Part shown: piece by piece, positions 44,020-53,583 of the stretch
Numbering within the stretch: position 1 is the first letter of the stretch
Layout: every line of letters begins with the position of its first letter
Source of the DNA: Prauserella muralis
Lineage (GTDB): Bacteria > Actinomycetota > Actinomycetes > Mycobacteriales > Pseudonocardiaceae
Length of the DNA: 64,000 bases
Assembly: GCF_003202285.1 (NCBI RefSeq)
Contig: NZ_MASW01000009.1
Span: 1-64,000 of the forward strand
Reading direction: 5' to 3'
The notes under the pieces: generated by a model
What the model saw: the letters and a program-made list of their open reading frames with translations, nothing else
Database searches by the model: none
Told to the model about the DNA's origin: nothing
Position numbers and translations under genes: made by a program

Positions 44020-44195
44020 TCAGCCCCCGAACGTGACGTCGCCCTGGACGCAGATGCGCAGTGGAACCGTGCTGTCCCTGTCGTTGCGCAGCAGCCACGA
44101 CTCGGTATCGTCGAGATCGATCGAAACTCGGACCTGCCGGCTGGCCGGATCGACGTAGAGCGCGACGACAAATCGGTGTTGCCGGTGCTGTTCAT
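44020..44195 (-). pseudogene. Small hypothetical protein (about 58 codons) with one frameshift
   Basis: An RBS GAGGAG and ATG begin MNSTGNT, but the convincing protein sequence (FVVALYVDPASRQVRVSID, then ESWLLRND and ending CVQGDVTFGG) lies in another frame a few codons later. One missing base near the start would restore a single protein. The family is unknown. Last gene of the minus-strand accessory run. Confidence 0.45.
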
Positions 44196-44308
44196 GATGA
44201 TCTCCTCGGACGGCGGGCTGCCGTCATCACGGCCCGCGCGGACGCGGGCGGTGCCGTGCGGGTGGGGTGGTCCGGCCGTGTGGCCGGAGGCAAGCGCGGT
44301 GCCTGGTA

Positions 44309-44741
44309 CTAGCGGTCGGCGTCTGGGTTGCGCTGTGCCTTGGTGATGTCGCGGTAGTCGGTGCTGCGGTAGCCGGTGTCGCGGTCGGTCGTGGGCGTCC
44401 AGCCCAGAGCGGCGAGCAGCGGCCGGATGCCGGCCCACCAGCCACCGGGGAACCGTCGGAAGACCCATTCCTCGGCGGTGTAGCGGTCTTCGTCGTCAGT
44501 GGGGCCGCGGGATCACAATCGAGATGGGACGCGAGGTGAACAGGTCGATCGTGATCACCAGCGCGCGGAAGGTGCCGCCGGGCGCGGTACCGACCATGCT
44601 GGCGCTGGGTGCTGCGTTGATCAGCGTGGCGTGGTAGCGGGTGGCGTCACCGGGGGCCCACCATGCCCAGCGCGGGCGTTCCGTGGGGATGTTGATCTCG
44701 GCGATGAGTTGCCGGGCGTCGTGAATGTCGTTGGTAGTCAT
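44309..44741 (-). pseudogene. Hypothetical protein with internal frameshift
   Basis: The first part begins MTTNDIHDARQLIAEINIP and runs to FTSRPISIVIPRP. The continuation (DEDRYTAEEWVFRRFPGGWW, ending ITKAQRNPDADR) is in the next frame with no start codon of its own. The switch occurs at a CCCC run. The two halves together make a protein of about 143 residues. No known family. Confidence 0.5.
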
Positions 44742-44857
44742 GGCGATTCGAGCTACTGCGGATGTGTATCAGCCCACGCAGCGCGATGCCCTCCCCGTGG
44801 CGAGTTGGTGCTGGGGAGGGCATCGCGCCGATGTGGCGTAGCTGGTAGCCGGAGTGG

Positions 44858-45246
44858 TCAGGTGTGGCGGTGTCGCCGGAGGGCGTGCTCGACAGCTTTG
44901 GTGATCGTGTCGCCGTTGGTCTGCGCGCTCGCGTGCTGGTAGAGCGGCCAGGACCAGACGCAGTCGCGGCCGTCGCAGTAGATGCGGACGTGCCCGTCGT
45001 CGTTTTCCTGAAGTACCAAGGGAAGGCGGTGCCGCTCGGGCTCCGGCCGCCGGGGCGTGCTGCCTGATGTGGTGAGGCGCGAGCCGTCCTGAAAAGCCAC
45101 GTCGACCCCGCGCTCGGCGAGGTGCTGCACGACGCGGCTGACCAGGTCTTGCGCGTTGACCTTGCCGACGGCCGAACCGGGCCGGGCCGGGCGGGATCTT
45201 CGAGGTAGTTGTAAACCAGGTCTTCCAGCGTTTCGACCAGAATCAT
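44858..45246 (-). pseudogene. Hypothetical protein with internal frameshift
   Basis: The start is MILVETLEDLVYNYLED, then the frame must change inside a GGGCCGG repeat to read VNAQDLVSRVVQHLAERGVD and end with ITKAVEHALRRHRHT. The C-terminal part has CDGRDCVWSWPLYQH, a small Cys/Trp motif. About 130 residues in total. No family recognised. Confidence 0.5.
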
Positions 45247-45330
45247 CGGTAGGGGTCCTCTCGTGGGAAGCGGATAGGTGCGTAGGCAGGGGACGCGTTC
45301 CAAGCCAGACACAGGCGACAGAGGGCGCCG

Positions 45331-46133
45331 CTACTTGTATTCGCGCTTCCACCTGGCTTCGACCTTGGGAGCCAGTTCGGCGCGCAAGTCGTCCTCGGTG
45401 CGGCCAGCGCGGCCAGCGCGGCCAGGATGAGCTGCGCGTCCTCGCGGTACTCGGCGATGGTGTCTCGGTGGTGGGCGATGCTTGCCCTGGTCAGATACCG
45501 GGCGTAGGCCAAGGCGTCTAAGTAGGAGCGACGGGCCGTGAACTCGGTGTCGATCTGCCCGTACCCCTTAGTGCGCAAGGGTGTTCCGTCCGGCGCGGTG
45601 ATCGCTTTCGCGGCCTTGGCTTTCGCGCGTTCGGCTTTCTCGGCTTCCCGCGCGAGTTGCTCGGGGGTCTTGATCCGTCTGGGCTGGTTGCGAATGTCGA
45701 CCGGCGCGCTGGGGTAGCACTCGGTGCATGCGGCCTTGCCGGCCTGCTCGACGATCTCGGTCTCGTCGTGCCCGGAGAGCTGGGTGAGCCAGGCGAACCG
45801 GGTGGAGGGGAAGCAGGTGCGGCACTCCATGGTGCGGTGGACGTGGCCGCCGGTGTTGAGGACCAGCCAGGCGCGGGTCCAGCCGCCCCGACGCTCGAAC
45901 TCCGCATCGAGGGGGCGCGCGGCGGCCTCGCACTCGGCGATGGTCTGGCGGGCCTGCTCGATCCGGGGCTGCAACTCGGTCGCGTACTCGGCCATGCCGT
46001 CGTTCACCAGACGGTGGACGCGGGCGGTGAGCCCGTTGACGGTGTCGGTGGCCTTGGCATGCTCGATGCCGAGCCGGGCGAGCTCTTCGTCGATCTCGGA
46101 CGGGGTTGCGGTCGTGGGGTCGTCGATAGGCAT
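45331..46133 (-). pseudogene. Hypothetical Cys-containing protein with 3' frameshift
   Basis: From MPIDDPTTATPSEIDEELAR the protein reads well for about 240 residues: a coiled-coil-like N-terminus, then a Cys block (MECRTCFPSTRFAW and ACTECYPSAP) that may bind zinc, and a lysine-rich helix. The frame then shifts in a GCTGGCCGC repeat; only the alternate frame gives the sensible end DDLRAELAPKVEARWKREYK. About 267 residues if corrected. No known family. Confidence 0.5.
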
Positions 46134-46138
46134 GGTGT

Positions 46139-46680
46139 TCACCTCGGAACGGGTTCGGGCCAGGCCGTGTCGGCCAGGCGGGGGCGTGGGAAGGCGTCGC
46201 CGGTGCGCCAGGCGCGGATGGCGGGGGCGAATTCGCTGGTAACGGCGCGGTCGAGGTCGCGGATGTCGATCGTGGTCCGGCCGTTGCGGCGGGCGTCGGC
46301 CCACAGGTCGAGGACCTTGGTGAGGCTGTCGGCCAGCAGCGCGGTCAGGGCGGTGGGCGGGTAGTCCTCGGCGACCGCGGCCAGCAGGCCGGCCATCTCG
46401 GTCAGCGGCCGGGGGTGGTGCAGTGGCCGAGCTGGCGGACCGGCAGCGTGACCACGTTCTCGGGTCCGGGCTGGGCGCCGGCCAGGGTGACCGTGCCGAG
46501 ATGGACGTCGGCGCCGAGTTGGAAGACGTAGACCCATAAGCCCATGCGGGTGAGCGACTGGCGCGGAAGGTGGCGGTCCCGCGCCACGTCGAGCGCCTTG
46601 GCGCGGTTGGCGGGCACGGTGTGCACGTCGTCCAGACGCAGCCGTGACAGGTCGAGGCGGTCGTAGAACTTCATGAACAC
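46139..46680 (-). pseudogene. Hypothetical protein with internal frameshift
   Basis: Starting at GTG after AAGGAG, the first part (MFMKFYDRLDLSRLRLDDV, then LWVYVFQLGADVHLG) reaches a CCCCC run near 46428. The second part (EMAGLLAAVAEDYPPTALT and VTSEFAPAIRAWRTGD) continues in another frame. Together they make about 180 residues. No known family. It overlaps neither neighbour and is part of the same minus-strand run. Confidence 0.5.
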
Positions 46681-46710
46681 GAAGGGCTCCTTTCTTTGTG
46701 GTGGCGCGAT

Positions 46711-47301
46711 TCACGCGCGGGTCTGGGCGAGTTCGCGGGGTGGCAGGGCGGTGGTGGTCCAGCCGTAGAGGTCGAAGACCTGGCGGGCGTGGGTGCGGTA
46801 GTAGAGGTCGAAGGCGCCGCCCTGGCCGGCGTGGGTGGCGCGGCGGTGGCAGTAGCGCGGCGCGCCGCCGTTGCCGAACTCGGTTTGCCAGGTGCACACG
46901 CGCAGCCGGTGGACGCGGATGACGAGGCCAGGGCCGCCGTTGACGCCTGCCCAGCGGCCTCCGTCGACGTCGGTGGCGTGCCAGACGTAGCGGGTCCACA
47001 TCCCGCCGGACGGGGTGTAGGTGCGCCGGCCGACCTGGTGGGCGTCGGTGGGGTCGATCGTGGCCAGGTGCCCGCCGGGCGCGGTAATCAGCGCGTCGCC
47101 GGCCGAGGACACGTAGGCGACGAAGGTGTTCGCGCGGGTCATCGCGTGGCGTTCGCGTTCGTTCGAGCACGGGTAGCAGCTCGTGGCGCCGGTGGTCGGG
47201 TCGATCGCGCGGCCGGTGCCGATCCCGCTGGGGTCCGGGGTGGGTGGGTGGCCGCAGTCGAGAACGTCCGCCACGGGGGCGGTGGAGGAGGTGGTGGTCA
47301 T
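46711..47301 (-). CDS. Hypothetical protein, 196 aa
   Basis: An N-terminal segment contains CGHPPTPDPSGIGTG and a CYPCSNERE pair, a likely zinc-binding knuckle, which is common in phage and ICE-encoded small proteins. The remainder is a beta-rich domain with MWTRYVWHATDVDGGRW and a C-terminal region with cysteine/histidine residues (TWQTEFGNGGAPRYCHRR). No family recognised. Same orientation as its neighbours. Confidence 0.6.
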   Translation of the reverse strand: MTTTSSTAPVADVLDCGHPPTPDPSGIGTGRAIDPTTGATSCYPCSNERERHAMTRANTFVAYVSSAGDALITAPGGHLATIDPTDAHQVGRRTYTPSGGMWTRYVWHATDVDGGRWAGVNGGPGLVIRVHRLRVCTWQTEFGNGGAPRYCHRRATHAGQGGAFDLYYRTHARQVFDLYGWTTTALPPRELAQTRA

Positions 47302-47400
47302 GGCGGTATCGGTCCCTTCGGGCCGGAAGTGAGCGGAATCGGCAAGGGCACAGGCCGGCCGTTCGGCCACCGGAGGGGTGGACCGAACGGCCGGAGGTGA

Positions 47401-47985
47401 TCAAGGAAGGTGTCCGAACGTGGCCAGCAGCCGGGCGAACTCGGTCACCCGGTCGTGCGGGACGCGGACGGTGAACACCGAGTCGGACGCGCCGGGCCGC
47501 ACGCAGACTCGGCCGTGGACGCCTGCGTCGACCGTGCCGAAGTGGAAGTCGGTCGCCTGGTCTTGGCGCTGCACGCCCAGGCGGGCCGCGACGGTCGCCG
47601 CGAGTTGCTCACGGGCGGCGGCGATGCCGTCGCTGGCGTGCTTCTCGTCCCAGGCCGCGTGCAGCGCGGTCTCATAATTCGGCAGCAGCCGGCGCCGGGT
47701 CTCGTGGGCGATCACGTCGGGCGGTTTGCACCGGCCCACGGTGATCTTGTGGTCCTGCTCGTGGTCCTGCGGGACATGGTTGCGCAGGAAGCCGAGGTGA
47801 CCGATAATGATCAATCGGTCCCGGTCGGTCTTGCGGCCGGTAGTGGTGCCGTCGACCAGGTCGAGGACCTGATCGTTCGGTCCGGCGAGATGGGCTTCCG
47901 AGCCGTCGTCGGCCTTGCCGGTGTAGGCGCGCCATCCGGTCCCGAGGTGCTCGGCGACAGTGTGCGCGAGGTCGAGGGTTGTCAT
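47401..47985 (-). CDS. Hypothetical protein, 194 aa
   Basis: The protein starts MTTLDLAHTVAEHLGTGWRA and includes GHLGFLRNHVPQDHEQDHKI near residue 70, followed by a predicted helical region and a beta-rich C-terminus. It is intact with no frame change. No family recognised. It lies between two other unknown genes of the accessory run. Confidence 0.6.
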   Translation of the reverse strand: MTTLDLAHTVAEHLGTGWRAYTGKADDGSEAHLAGPNDQVLDLVDGTTTGRKTDRDRLIIIGHLGFLRNHVPQDHEQDHKITVGRCKPPDVIAHETRRRLLPNYETALHAAWDEKHASDGIAAAREQLAATVAARLGVQRQDQATDFHFGTVDAGVHGRVCVRPGASDSVFTVRVPHDRVTEFARLLATFGHLP

Positions 47986-48134
47986 TGGGGTTCTCCGTGG
48001 GGTTGCTGGTCGACGAGCCAGTCCGAGCCGAGCCGGCCGACTTGGTGGTGAGGTGTGGCGGTAACCGGCGCACGACGAGGCGCCGGCCGACCGTCGACGG
48101 ACGGTCGGTCGGCGGGTGCGGAAAGGGGCTGAGG

Positions 48135-49076
48135 TCAGCGGCAGTGGCCGGTGATCTGGACCAGGTGGGCCATGTCGACCACGGGCCCGGCCCAGTAGCG
48201 GACGTGGGCCGGTTGGTTGCCGATTCCCCAGACGTAGAGCCGGAAATCGGGGTCGCTCGGGCAGGCCCACACGGAGCGCTTACCGGGCCCCTCGGGCGCG
48301 GGGGCGCCGTGTTCGTCGCACCGATCATCGACGACCAGGCCCCCACCCCAGGACGACCGCAGGTGCGCGAACACCCGGACGTACGGGGCATCGAACGGCA
48401 CCGTGTGCGCCTGCTGCCGGGCCGCGACCCATTCGGCCAGTGCGTCCGCGGACAACGGCCGGCGGGAGGTGATCACGGCACGTACGCCGTCGACGTCGGT
48501 GAGCCGGCCGTGGTCGCTGCTGTCCGCGTAGGCCAGTGCGCACGGCCCGGTGAACCACAACGTGATCCATTGCGGGCCGCGATGCCAGCCGCGCGCATAG
48601 CCGCGCCGGTCGCCCAGCTCGGTGATCGGGATCGGTGGCAACACGCCGTCCAGGCCCCGGTCCGGTCGGGGCGTCCACCCGTGTGCGCGGAGGTCGTCGT
48701 CCACGGTCGGGTAGATCATGTCCGTGGTCCGGGCGCCGGAGTAGCCGCGTGCCGCGCGGCTCAAGGTCGTCGCCAAGCCGTCCATGCGGCCGGTGACGTT
48801 GCGCAGGCCCTGTACAGGCATCGGGTTCGAGCTCAGCGCGTCGTCGTGCAGGTCGGCAACCTGGCAGCGGAGTTCCTCCGCGAGCCTGGCCAGGCTGGTG
48901 AGGCTGCCGGCCTGCACACGGTTCACCGTCTCCAAGGAGTCGGCCCGTGCGCGTTCCCGGTCGAGCTCCGCGCGCAGAGCGTCCAGGGTGGTCGAGTGGC
49001 CTGTGGTCAGCGTGGGTGCTCGCTTTCGTCGGTCGAATTGCGTGAATGTGCGGAGGTGATGGGAAAAGGGCGTCAC
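48135..49076 (-). CDS. Hypothetical protein, 313 aa, with coiled-coil N-terminus
   Basis: Residues of about 28-75 form a probable coiled coil (LDALRAELDRERARADSLET). A mixed domain follows with MIYPTVDDDLRAHGWTPRPD and ITLWFTGPCALAYADSSD. Another DRCDEHG motif is near residue 248. No family recognised. Its start overlaps the previous stop by ATGA, so it is coupled to the gene at 49073-49642. Confidence 0.6.
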   Translation of the reverse strand: MTPFSHHLRTFTQFDRRKRAPTLTTGHSTTLDALRAELDRERARADSLETVNRVQAGSLTSLARLAEELRCQVADLHDDALSSNPMPVQGLRNVTGRMDGLATTLSRAARGYSGARTTDMIYPTVDDDLRAHGWTPRPDRGLDGVLPPIPITELGDRRGYARGWHRGPQWITLWFTGPCALAYADSSDHGRLTDVDGVRAVITSRRPLSADALAEWVAARQQAHTVPFDAPYVRVFAHLRSSWGGGLVVDDRCDEHGAPAPEGPGKRSVWACPSDPDFRLYVWGIGNQPAHVRYWAGPVVDMAHLVQITGHCR

Positions 49077-49642
49077 TGTTCTGCGAGCACGCGGTCGAGC
49101 TGATCAAGGAAGTAGTCGACGTCCGTGTTCGGGCGCATCGCGTCGCCGGACGGCATCCAGTAGGAGTCGTCGACGTAACCGGTGCCGGCGACCTGGTCGA
49201 AGGTGTCGACGTAACCGGTGTGATCGCATTCGCAGCAGTCCGGCGCGGTCACCGGGTACAACTGGCTTCCGACATTCAGGCAGGCGGTGGCCAACGCGCG
49301 TTCCCGGAACGTGGGCGCGGTATAGGTGGCGATCGCGGTCACCACGCGGGCGGCCGGGAATCGGGCGAACAACTCAGCCAGCACGTCGTAGTGGGCGTGC
49401 CAGCACGCGGAAATGGTGCTGCGCCTGCCGTTCGGGCCGGTGCCCTTGCCGAACGCGGACGCGCTTCCCTTGGCGCCGGAACCCGCTGTGTCGGTGGTGC
49501 GAAGGGTGAACGTGGCGCGGGGTCCGGCGCGGTTGCTGCGATCCTCACCCGTGTGCGTGGTTATGTTTCCGTCGTAGAGCGCGCTGGACACGTCGCGTAC
49601 GACGCTGTGAATATCGGTGATGGACACGCCGTACACGAACAT
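49073..49642 (-). CDS. Hypothetical protein, 189 aa
   Basis: ATG follows AAGGAG. The N-terminus MFVYGVSITDIHSVVRDVS is followed by a flexible glycine/serine segment. A conserved-looking core follows (CWHAHYDVLAELFARFPAAR) and a CCECDHTGY cysteine cluster near residue 139 that may bind zinc. The end is acidic. No family recognised. Phage-like in size and composition. Confidence 0.6.
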   Translation of the reverse strand: MFVYGVSITDIHSVVRDVSSALYDGNITTHTGEDRSNRAGPRATFTLRTTDTAGSGAKGSASAFGKGTGPNGRRSTISACWHAHYDVLAELFARFPAARVVTAIATYTAPTFRERALATACLNVGSQLYPVTAPDCCECDHTGYVDTFDQVAGTGYVDDSYWMPSGDAMRPNTDVDYFLDQLDRVLAEQ

Positions 49643-49834
49643 GGTTGAACTCCTTTACTGATTCGGGAAACGGTGGTGATGACGTGCGCGCGGATGAGTC
49701 GAACAATCCGCAACGGAAAGCAGAGCCGTTGCAACCATTGCGTGCGGGTGAGAGCTGCGCGGCGCCCGTATGAACGGGCGCCGAGACACGCGGCTGACTA
49801 TCAGTGAAATTTCGGGATGCGCTGGACGATTGCG

Positions 49835-50149
49835 CTAGATCCAGGAATCGACTCGGCGGACCGTGGCGCCGCACTTCTTGGCGACGTACTCCGCAGCGTC
49901 CGCCAGGTCCGAAAGTCGGTACCGATAGGCGGACAGCGGCACCGGACCGGCTTCGCCGTCGGTGGACTCGATACGCCAACGTCCGCGCGGTGCCCGCTCG
50001 CAGGCGACGAACGCACACCCGTCACGAGTGAACGCGACCGCGCTATCGGCGTCCTGTTCGCCGTACGTGTCGTCTGTCATGACGTAGCCGTTTTGGGCGT
50101 ACTGAAAGTGGAGCTTAACGACGTTGGCCGTGTCCGTGTCGGTGGACAT
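49835..50149 (-). CDS. Hypothetical protein, 104 aa
   Basis: ATG follows AGGGAGG. This small mostly beta-strand protein has VVKLHFQYAQNGYVMTDD and CAFVACERAPRGRWRIES. No transmembrane segment. No family recognised. Expected to be an early accessory protein of the element. Confidence 0.6.
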   Translation of the reverse strand: MSTDTDTANVVKLHFQYAQNGYVMTDDTYGEQDADSAVAFTRDGCAFVACERAPRGRWRIESTDGEAGPVPLSAYRYRLSDLADAAEYVAKKCGATVRRVDSWI

Positions 50150-50198
50150 GTCGCCTCCCTTGGCGTTGACCGGTAGGACGAGGGAAGGTGCGCGGGTT

Positions 50199-50498
50199 TC
50201 AGGCCCAGCGCGGTTGGAATTCGTCGCGCAGCCCGCCAAAGGTCCACGCACCGAAGATGCGGAACTGTCCGCAACGCACGCGCACGTGTGCGCGCGGAAC
50301 ACAACCGCTCGGGGTGAATGTGGTGTGTTCGCCACGGCGGTAGGCGCCGCGCGTGGCGGTCACCAACACGGCGATTTCGCCGCGCGGGGTGTACCCGCTC
50401 ACCTTGGCCGGTACGAGTCCGGAGAAACTGTCCAGGAATATGAGATCACCGATCCGAATCACGGTTGTCGGAATCGAACGGTGTTGTGTGTCAGTCAT
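50199..50498 (-). CDS. Hypothetical protein, 99 aa
   Basis: This is a small beta-rich protein: VIRIGDLIFLDSFSGLVPAK followed by VSGYTPRGEIAVLVTATRG, reminiscent of an SH3-like fold. The last part (VRVRCGQFRIFGAWTFGGL) is hydrophobic. No family recognised; the fold suggestion is inference from strand pattern. Confidence 0.55.
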   Translation of the reverse strand: MTDTQHRSIPTTVIRIGDLIFLDSFSGLVPAKVSGYTPRGEIAVLVTATRGAYRRGEHTTFTPSGCVPRAHVRVRCGQFRIFGAWTFGGLRDEFQPRWA

Positions 50499-50519
50499 CG
50501 TGACCTCACTCGGGATGCT

Positions 50520-51335
50520 TTAGGCGGCTGACTGGTAGCCCGTACCGGGGCACGTGGCTAGGTCGGGCAGGAACACGGTGCGGAATTCGTTCCATGCGCG
50601 TTCGGAATTCGCGCGAGCCTGGTTGCGTCCCTTGTCCAGCCGGTTGGGGCCGCGCCGTTGTTCGGCTTCCTGGTTGAGCCGTTGACGGACCAACCAGGTC
50701 ACGGCCTGGACCTGGTGCGCCGAGATCCGCTCTCCCGTGCGTGTGGAGATCAGGTCCGCGGCACGGCGGTACAGGCTGACCACGTGGTCGTACTGCCGAC
50801 GGGAAATCGATCCGTCCTTGCGGCGGAACCCGTTGACCGGCGCGGAGTCGTACTCCTCGGAGGTGAGCGCGCGACCGTGCGCCACCGAGAGCGCGTGTCG
50901 ATCGATCACCACATGCGGGTCATCCGAGTCTTGATCTCCGCCGAACTCGATCAGGTGGGCAAAGTCGCGGATTTTCGGACCGTTGAGGATGTCCTCATAC
51001 CGTTCGCCCTTGAGTAGCCGATCCGCGGCGCGTTTCTGGCCGGTCGTGGCGAACATTCCGGAACCGGGCCCGCCGATTCCCTTACGCTCGCGCAGTACGC
51101 GAGCGGCATTAAGGACGTTGCCGATCCATCCCTGTTGCGGTGAGTAAATCGCGAGCATTCCGGCGCCGAGATGAGCGTCATCGTTCCCGATGGCGGTTGC
51201 CACGTGGTGAGCATCGGCATACCAGCGCATTCCTTGCGCGATTTCGTCGGATGTGGCCTGTTCCCAGTGCCACACGATGTTTTCGTGGCTCACGGGGTGC
51301 GCCCGGAACCATGGGTGATCACTGGGGGCAGGCAT
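50520..51335 (-). CDS. Phage-type protein, probably DUF7178 family
   Basis: This 271-residue protein contains AGMLAIYSPQQGWIGNVLNA near residue 59, then KIRDFAHLIEFGGDQDSDDP and VVIDRHALSVAHGR near 140, features I associate with the DUF7178 phage/ICE family. A helical C-terminus (HQVQAVTWLVRQRLN) follows. The function is unknown. Several families with this pattern have been seen in actinophages, supporting phage-related origin of this run. Confidence 0.55.
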   Translation of the reverse strand: MPAPSDHPWFRAHPVSHENIVWHWEQATSDEIAQGMRWYADAHHVATAIGNDDAHLGAGMLAIYSPQQGWIGNVLNAARVLRERKGIGGPGSGMFATTGQKRAADRLLKGERYEDILNGPKIRDFAHLIEFGGDQDSDDPHVVIDRHALSVAHGRALTSEEYDSAPVNGFRRKDGSISRRQYDHVVSLYRRAADLISTRTGERISAHQVQAVTWLVRQRLNQEAEQRRGPNRLDKGRNQARANSERAWNEFRTVFLPDLATCPGTGYQSAA

Positions 51336-51350
51336 GACAATTCAGTCCTC

Positions 51351-51638
51351 TTAGGTGTGATTCACGCTTACCGGCGAGTCGTCCCACAAGCGGGACCATC
51401 CCGATTGCACGGGACGCGCGCCGGCCGTTCGTACGTATTTGTCCAATGCGAGCAATTCGCGTCGCACTTCTCCGACGTCCAGTTTCCACAGCTCACGGGA
51501 GATCTCATCCCGCACGCGGTCAAGGTCAATCGCGCCCGATGACGCGAGGGAATACAGAGCGGACGACATACCGCTATGCCACTCGAAAGCGATGCGTCGC
51601 GCTTGTCCGTCACTGATCATGACGATGACTGCACTCAT
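51351..51638 (-). CDS. Hypothetical protein, 95 aa
   Basis: The start MSAVIVMISDGQARRIAFEW follows AAGGAG. This helical protein contains LDRVRDEISRELWKLDVGEV. An upstream in-frame start exists but lacks an RBS. No family recognised. Confidence 0.55.
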   Translation of the reverse strand: MSAVIVMISDGQARRIAFEWHSGMSSALYSLASSGAIDLDRVRDEISRELWKLDVGEVRRELLALDKYVRTAGARPVQSGWSRLWDDSPVSVNHT

Positions 51639-51655
51639 CGGTTTCACTCCTTGAC

Positions 51656-52051
51656 TCATGCCGCGACCGTGACCGGAATGGATTCCATAGCGGAAAAATC
51701 GAAAATGGCGAGCTGGGCGGTTTCCTGCGCGAGGGTCACTGCCTCGGACAGGTCCGCGGTCACGACGGAAACGTCCAGGTAGACGCGACCGGTCGCAGGG
51801 TCGCGCCATCCGCCGAGAACGCGACCGCGCAGCGAAAGAGCGTCTTTCGCTCGCGCGATGTACTCGTTTAGGTCGTTGCTGGTCACGGTACCGTCGAAAA
51901 CGCGTTCGTGTTCCGGATGAACGGCAACCGCATAGCCGGTACGGACGTCCGAACCGTCGTCAGGTTTGACAGAAAAACCGCCGTCCGGAACGGACAGAGC
52001 GTCCGCCATCGCGCTAATACGGGCGGACCAATCGATCAGAGACATAGTCAT
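51656..52051 (-). CDS. Hypothetical protein, 131 aa, first gene of the accessory run
   Basis: The protein begins MTMSLIDWSARISAMADAL and has a beta-alpha core: VRTGYAVAVHPEHERVFDG, IARAKDALSLRGRVLGGWRD, YLDVSVVTADLSEAVTLAQ. This resembles small DUF-type proteins of phages where a conserved GGWRDP loop occurs. It is the promoter-proximal gene; a 14-base palindrome lies 13 bases upstream of the ATG and probably controls the whole run. Confidence 0.6.
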   Translation of the reverse strand: MTMSLIDWSARISAMADALSVPDGGFSVKPDDGSDVRTGYAVAVHPEHERVFDGTVTSNDLNEYIARAKDALSLRGRVLGGWRDPATGRVYLDVSVVTADLSEAVTLAQETAQLAIFDFSAMESIPVTVAA

Positions 52052-52063
52052 GGCGGTACTCCA

Positions 52064-52077
52064 TTTCGTATACGAAA
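52064..52077. promoter_or_regulatory. Perfect palindrome TTTCGTATACGAAA, probable operator
   Basis: This 14-base perfect palindrome lies just upstream of the first gene of the minus-strand accessory run, between the RBS region and the structured segment. It resembles a repressor site. Confidence 0.6.
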
Positions 52078-52084
52078 GTGGTTG

Positions 52085-52341
52085 ACTGGCAGCGATTCAG
52101 GCCAGTTGTGAACTGGCATCGAGGCGCGCAACCCTCGCCCTTGTGAGATCTCCGCAAAAGGGACACATCCTGGTATCCGGGCAATACGGCACTGCTCACG
52201 GGTGAGGGTTGCGCGTTTCGATGGCACATTCCCTGAATCTCTAAAACACTGTTGGGATAAGCCGTTATGTCTAGCGCACAATGCCAGGAACCATGCCCGT
52301 AAGGGTTTGGCGTGCTATGGGCAGGCGAGAGCGACGCTCTC
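52085..52341. repeat. Cluster of inverted repeats, possible oriT or structured RNA
   Basis: Inverted pairs found here: ACTGGC/GCCAGT at 52085/52101, a perfect hairpin GCCAGTT-GTG-AACTGGC at 52101-52117, and an imperfect 23-base pair at 52117-52139 and 52201-52223 (20 of 23 positions) with a 61-base loop. GAGAGCG-A-CGCTCTC lies at 52327-52341. The density is unusual for a non-coding stretch and lies at the start of an operon that would be the leading region if transfer began here. Confidence 0.55.
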
Positions 52342-53512
52342 AAGCCAGAGAAACCCAATGTCGGCAACCGCCTAAAACAACCCCGAACGCCTACACATTG
52401 CGACGTTTTTCGGTGCTAGACCACCATTGACTTATCTTGGGGACATACCTGTGGCAGGCATGCCATTTATGCGCGCTTCTCCGCTCTATAGCAAGAGCTT
52501 TACGTCGCGAAGCTGCAAGCGCAGTTACTACGCACTCCAGATTAGAAATGCGCGTTTGGCTACGCGTCGTTCTTCACGCTGCTCTGCACGGTTTCGCTGC
52601 TGTCCGCACGGCCCAAGCCGTTGCCCGCGCTTTACGGGACTACTGTCATCTCGACACCCGGAAGGAGGTACTGACCGAATCGGAGAGCTCGCAGGGACGC
52701 CGTGCCCTGGTCCTCACCCTCTCGATTCGTTCCGTTGACTTCTTGGCGTGGAGTCGACATGTAGAAGTACACACCCTGAGTCCACACTTTGCAAGCCCAA
52801 GAGGACTCGTCGTTACCGTTCCGTTACCTCGTGGCGCAAAGTCGCTGGGTCAGAGCTGCGCAGAGTCAGCCGCGCCCCCTCGGGGTGACTGTCCAAACCG
52901 GGCATAGAAGAGCCGACAGCGGCAAGGCACGGCGACGCCCAGCGGAGCGGACAGCTCATCTCTTGCTTTTCTGGGTTTATGAATGGCGAAATGCCGAGAA
53001 ATGGTAATCGCGAGCGCGTCTAGTCCTCATTTCAGCTCATGCGATTCAACCCGAGAGAACTCAAACCAAGTTTGAGTATTGACATGCGGTCGAAATTGTG
53101 ATTGTCAAGCGCAAGCGACAATCGGCCGCGAATTGATACAAAGTGTCAGATTCGGACGGAGTTGATCAGCGGCGAATGCGCGACAGGGGATGCGACCGAG
53201 CAGCGGAGCAGCGAGAGTCGGGCCAATGCATGGCCATCAAACAGCGGGAAGTGGGGTACGGACCGGGTGGTGAGCAACGCAGCCAGGGTGACCACGGGGT
53301 CACGAGTAACGGCAGGTGACCCCCCACCCAAATCGACTGTTCATGTGCCTGCCGGCCACCGAGTCGGGCGTTACATCGGTAGCCCCCGCGGACTGCGTAA
53401 CCAGGCACTTCGCAGGGTTGGAGGGCTACCGCTCTAGCAGGCAGCTGAATCGGACCGTCGCCGGGTAGGTGGCCAGGACGCTACAAGAGGATCACTGACC
53501 GTGCTGTTGATC

Positions 53513-53527
53513 TACTAGTTGGTCACT
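53513..53527. promoter_or_regulatory. TACTAG/TAGTTGGTCACT motif shared with the conjugation promoter
   Basis: TACTAGTTGGTCACT repeats, in inverted form, the TACTAG and AGTGACCAACTA motif at 7824-7839. It lies about 230 bases upstream of the HxlR-type gene. Confidence 0.55.
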
Positions 53528-53569
53528 CGATGTGGTGACGCCTGTTCGTCCTAAGTAGAAATACCCTGC

Positions 53570-53583
53570 ACGGGGTACCCCGT
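53570..53583. promoter_or_regulatory. Perfect palindrome ACGGGGTACCCCGT
   Basis: This 14-base palindrome lies in the promoter region of the HxlR-type gene and is followed by TTGACA-like boxes near 53596-53612. It could be the regulator's own site. Confidence 0.5.

Noticed and set aside
53102-53437. A possible 111-residue plus-strand gene in the large non-coding region
   Set aside because: There is no RBS, no recognisable fold and unusual composition for this genome; the region reads as non-coding on both strands.
53561-53577. An ATACCC...GGGGTA sequence resembling the CstR-type operators
   Set aside because: The arms are separated by five bases rather than four, one arm is changed, and no sulfur or metal gene is adjacent. 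The overlapping ACGGGGTACCCCGT palindrome explains it better.
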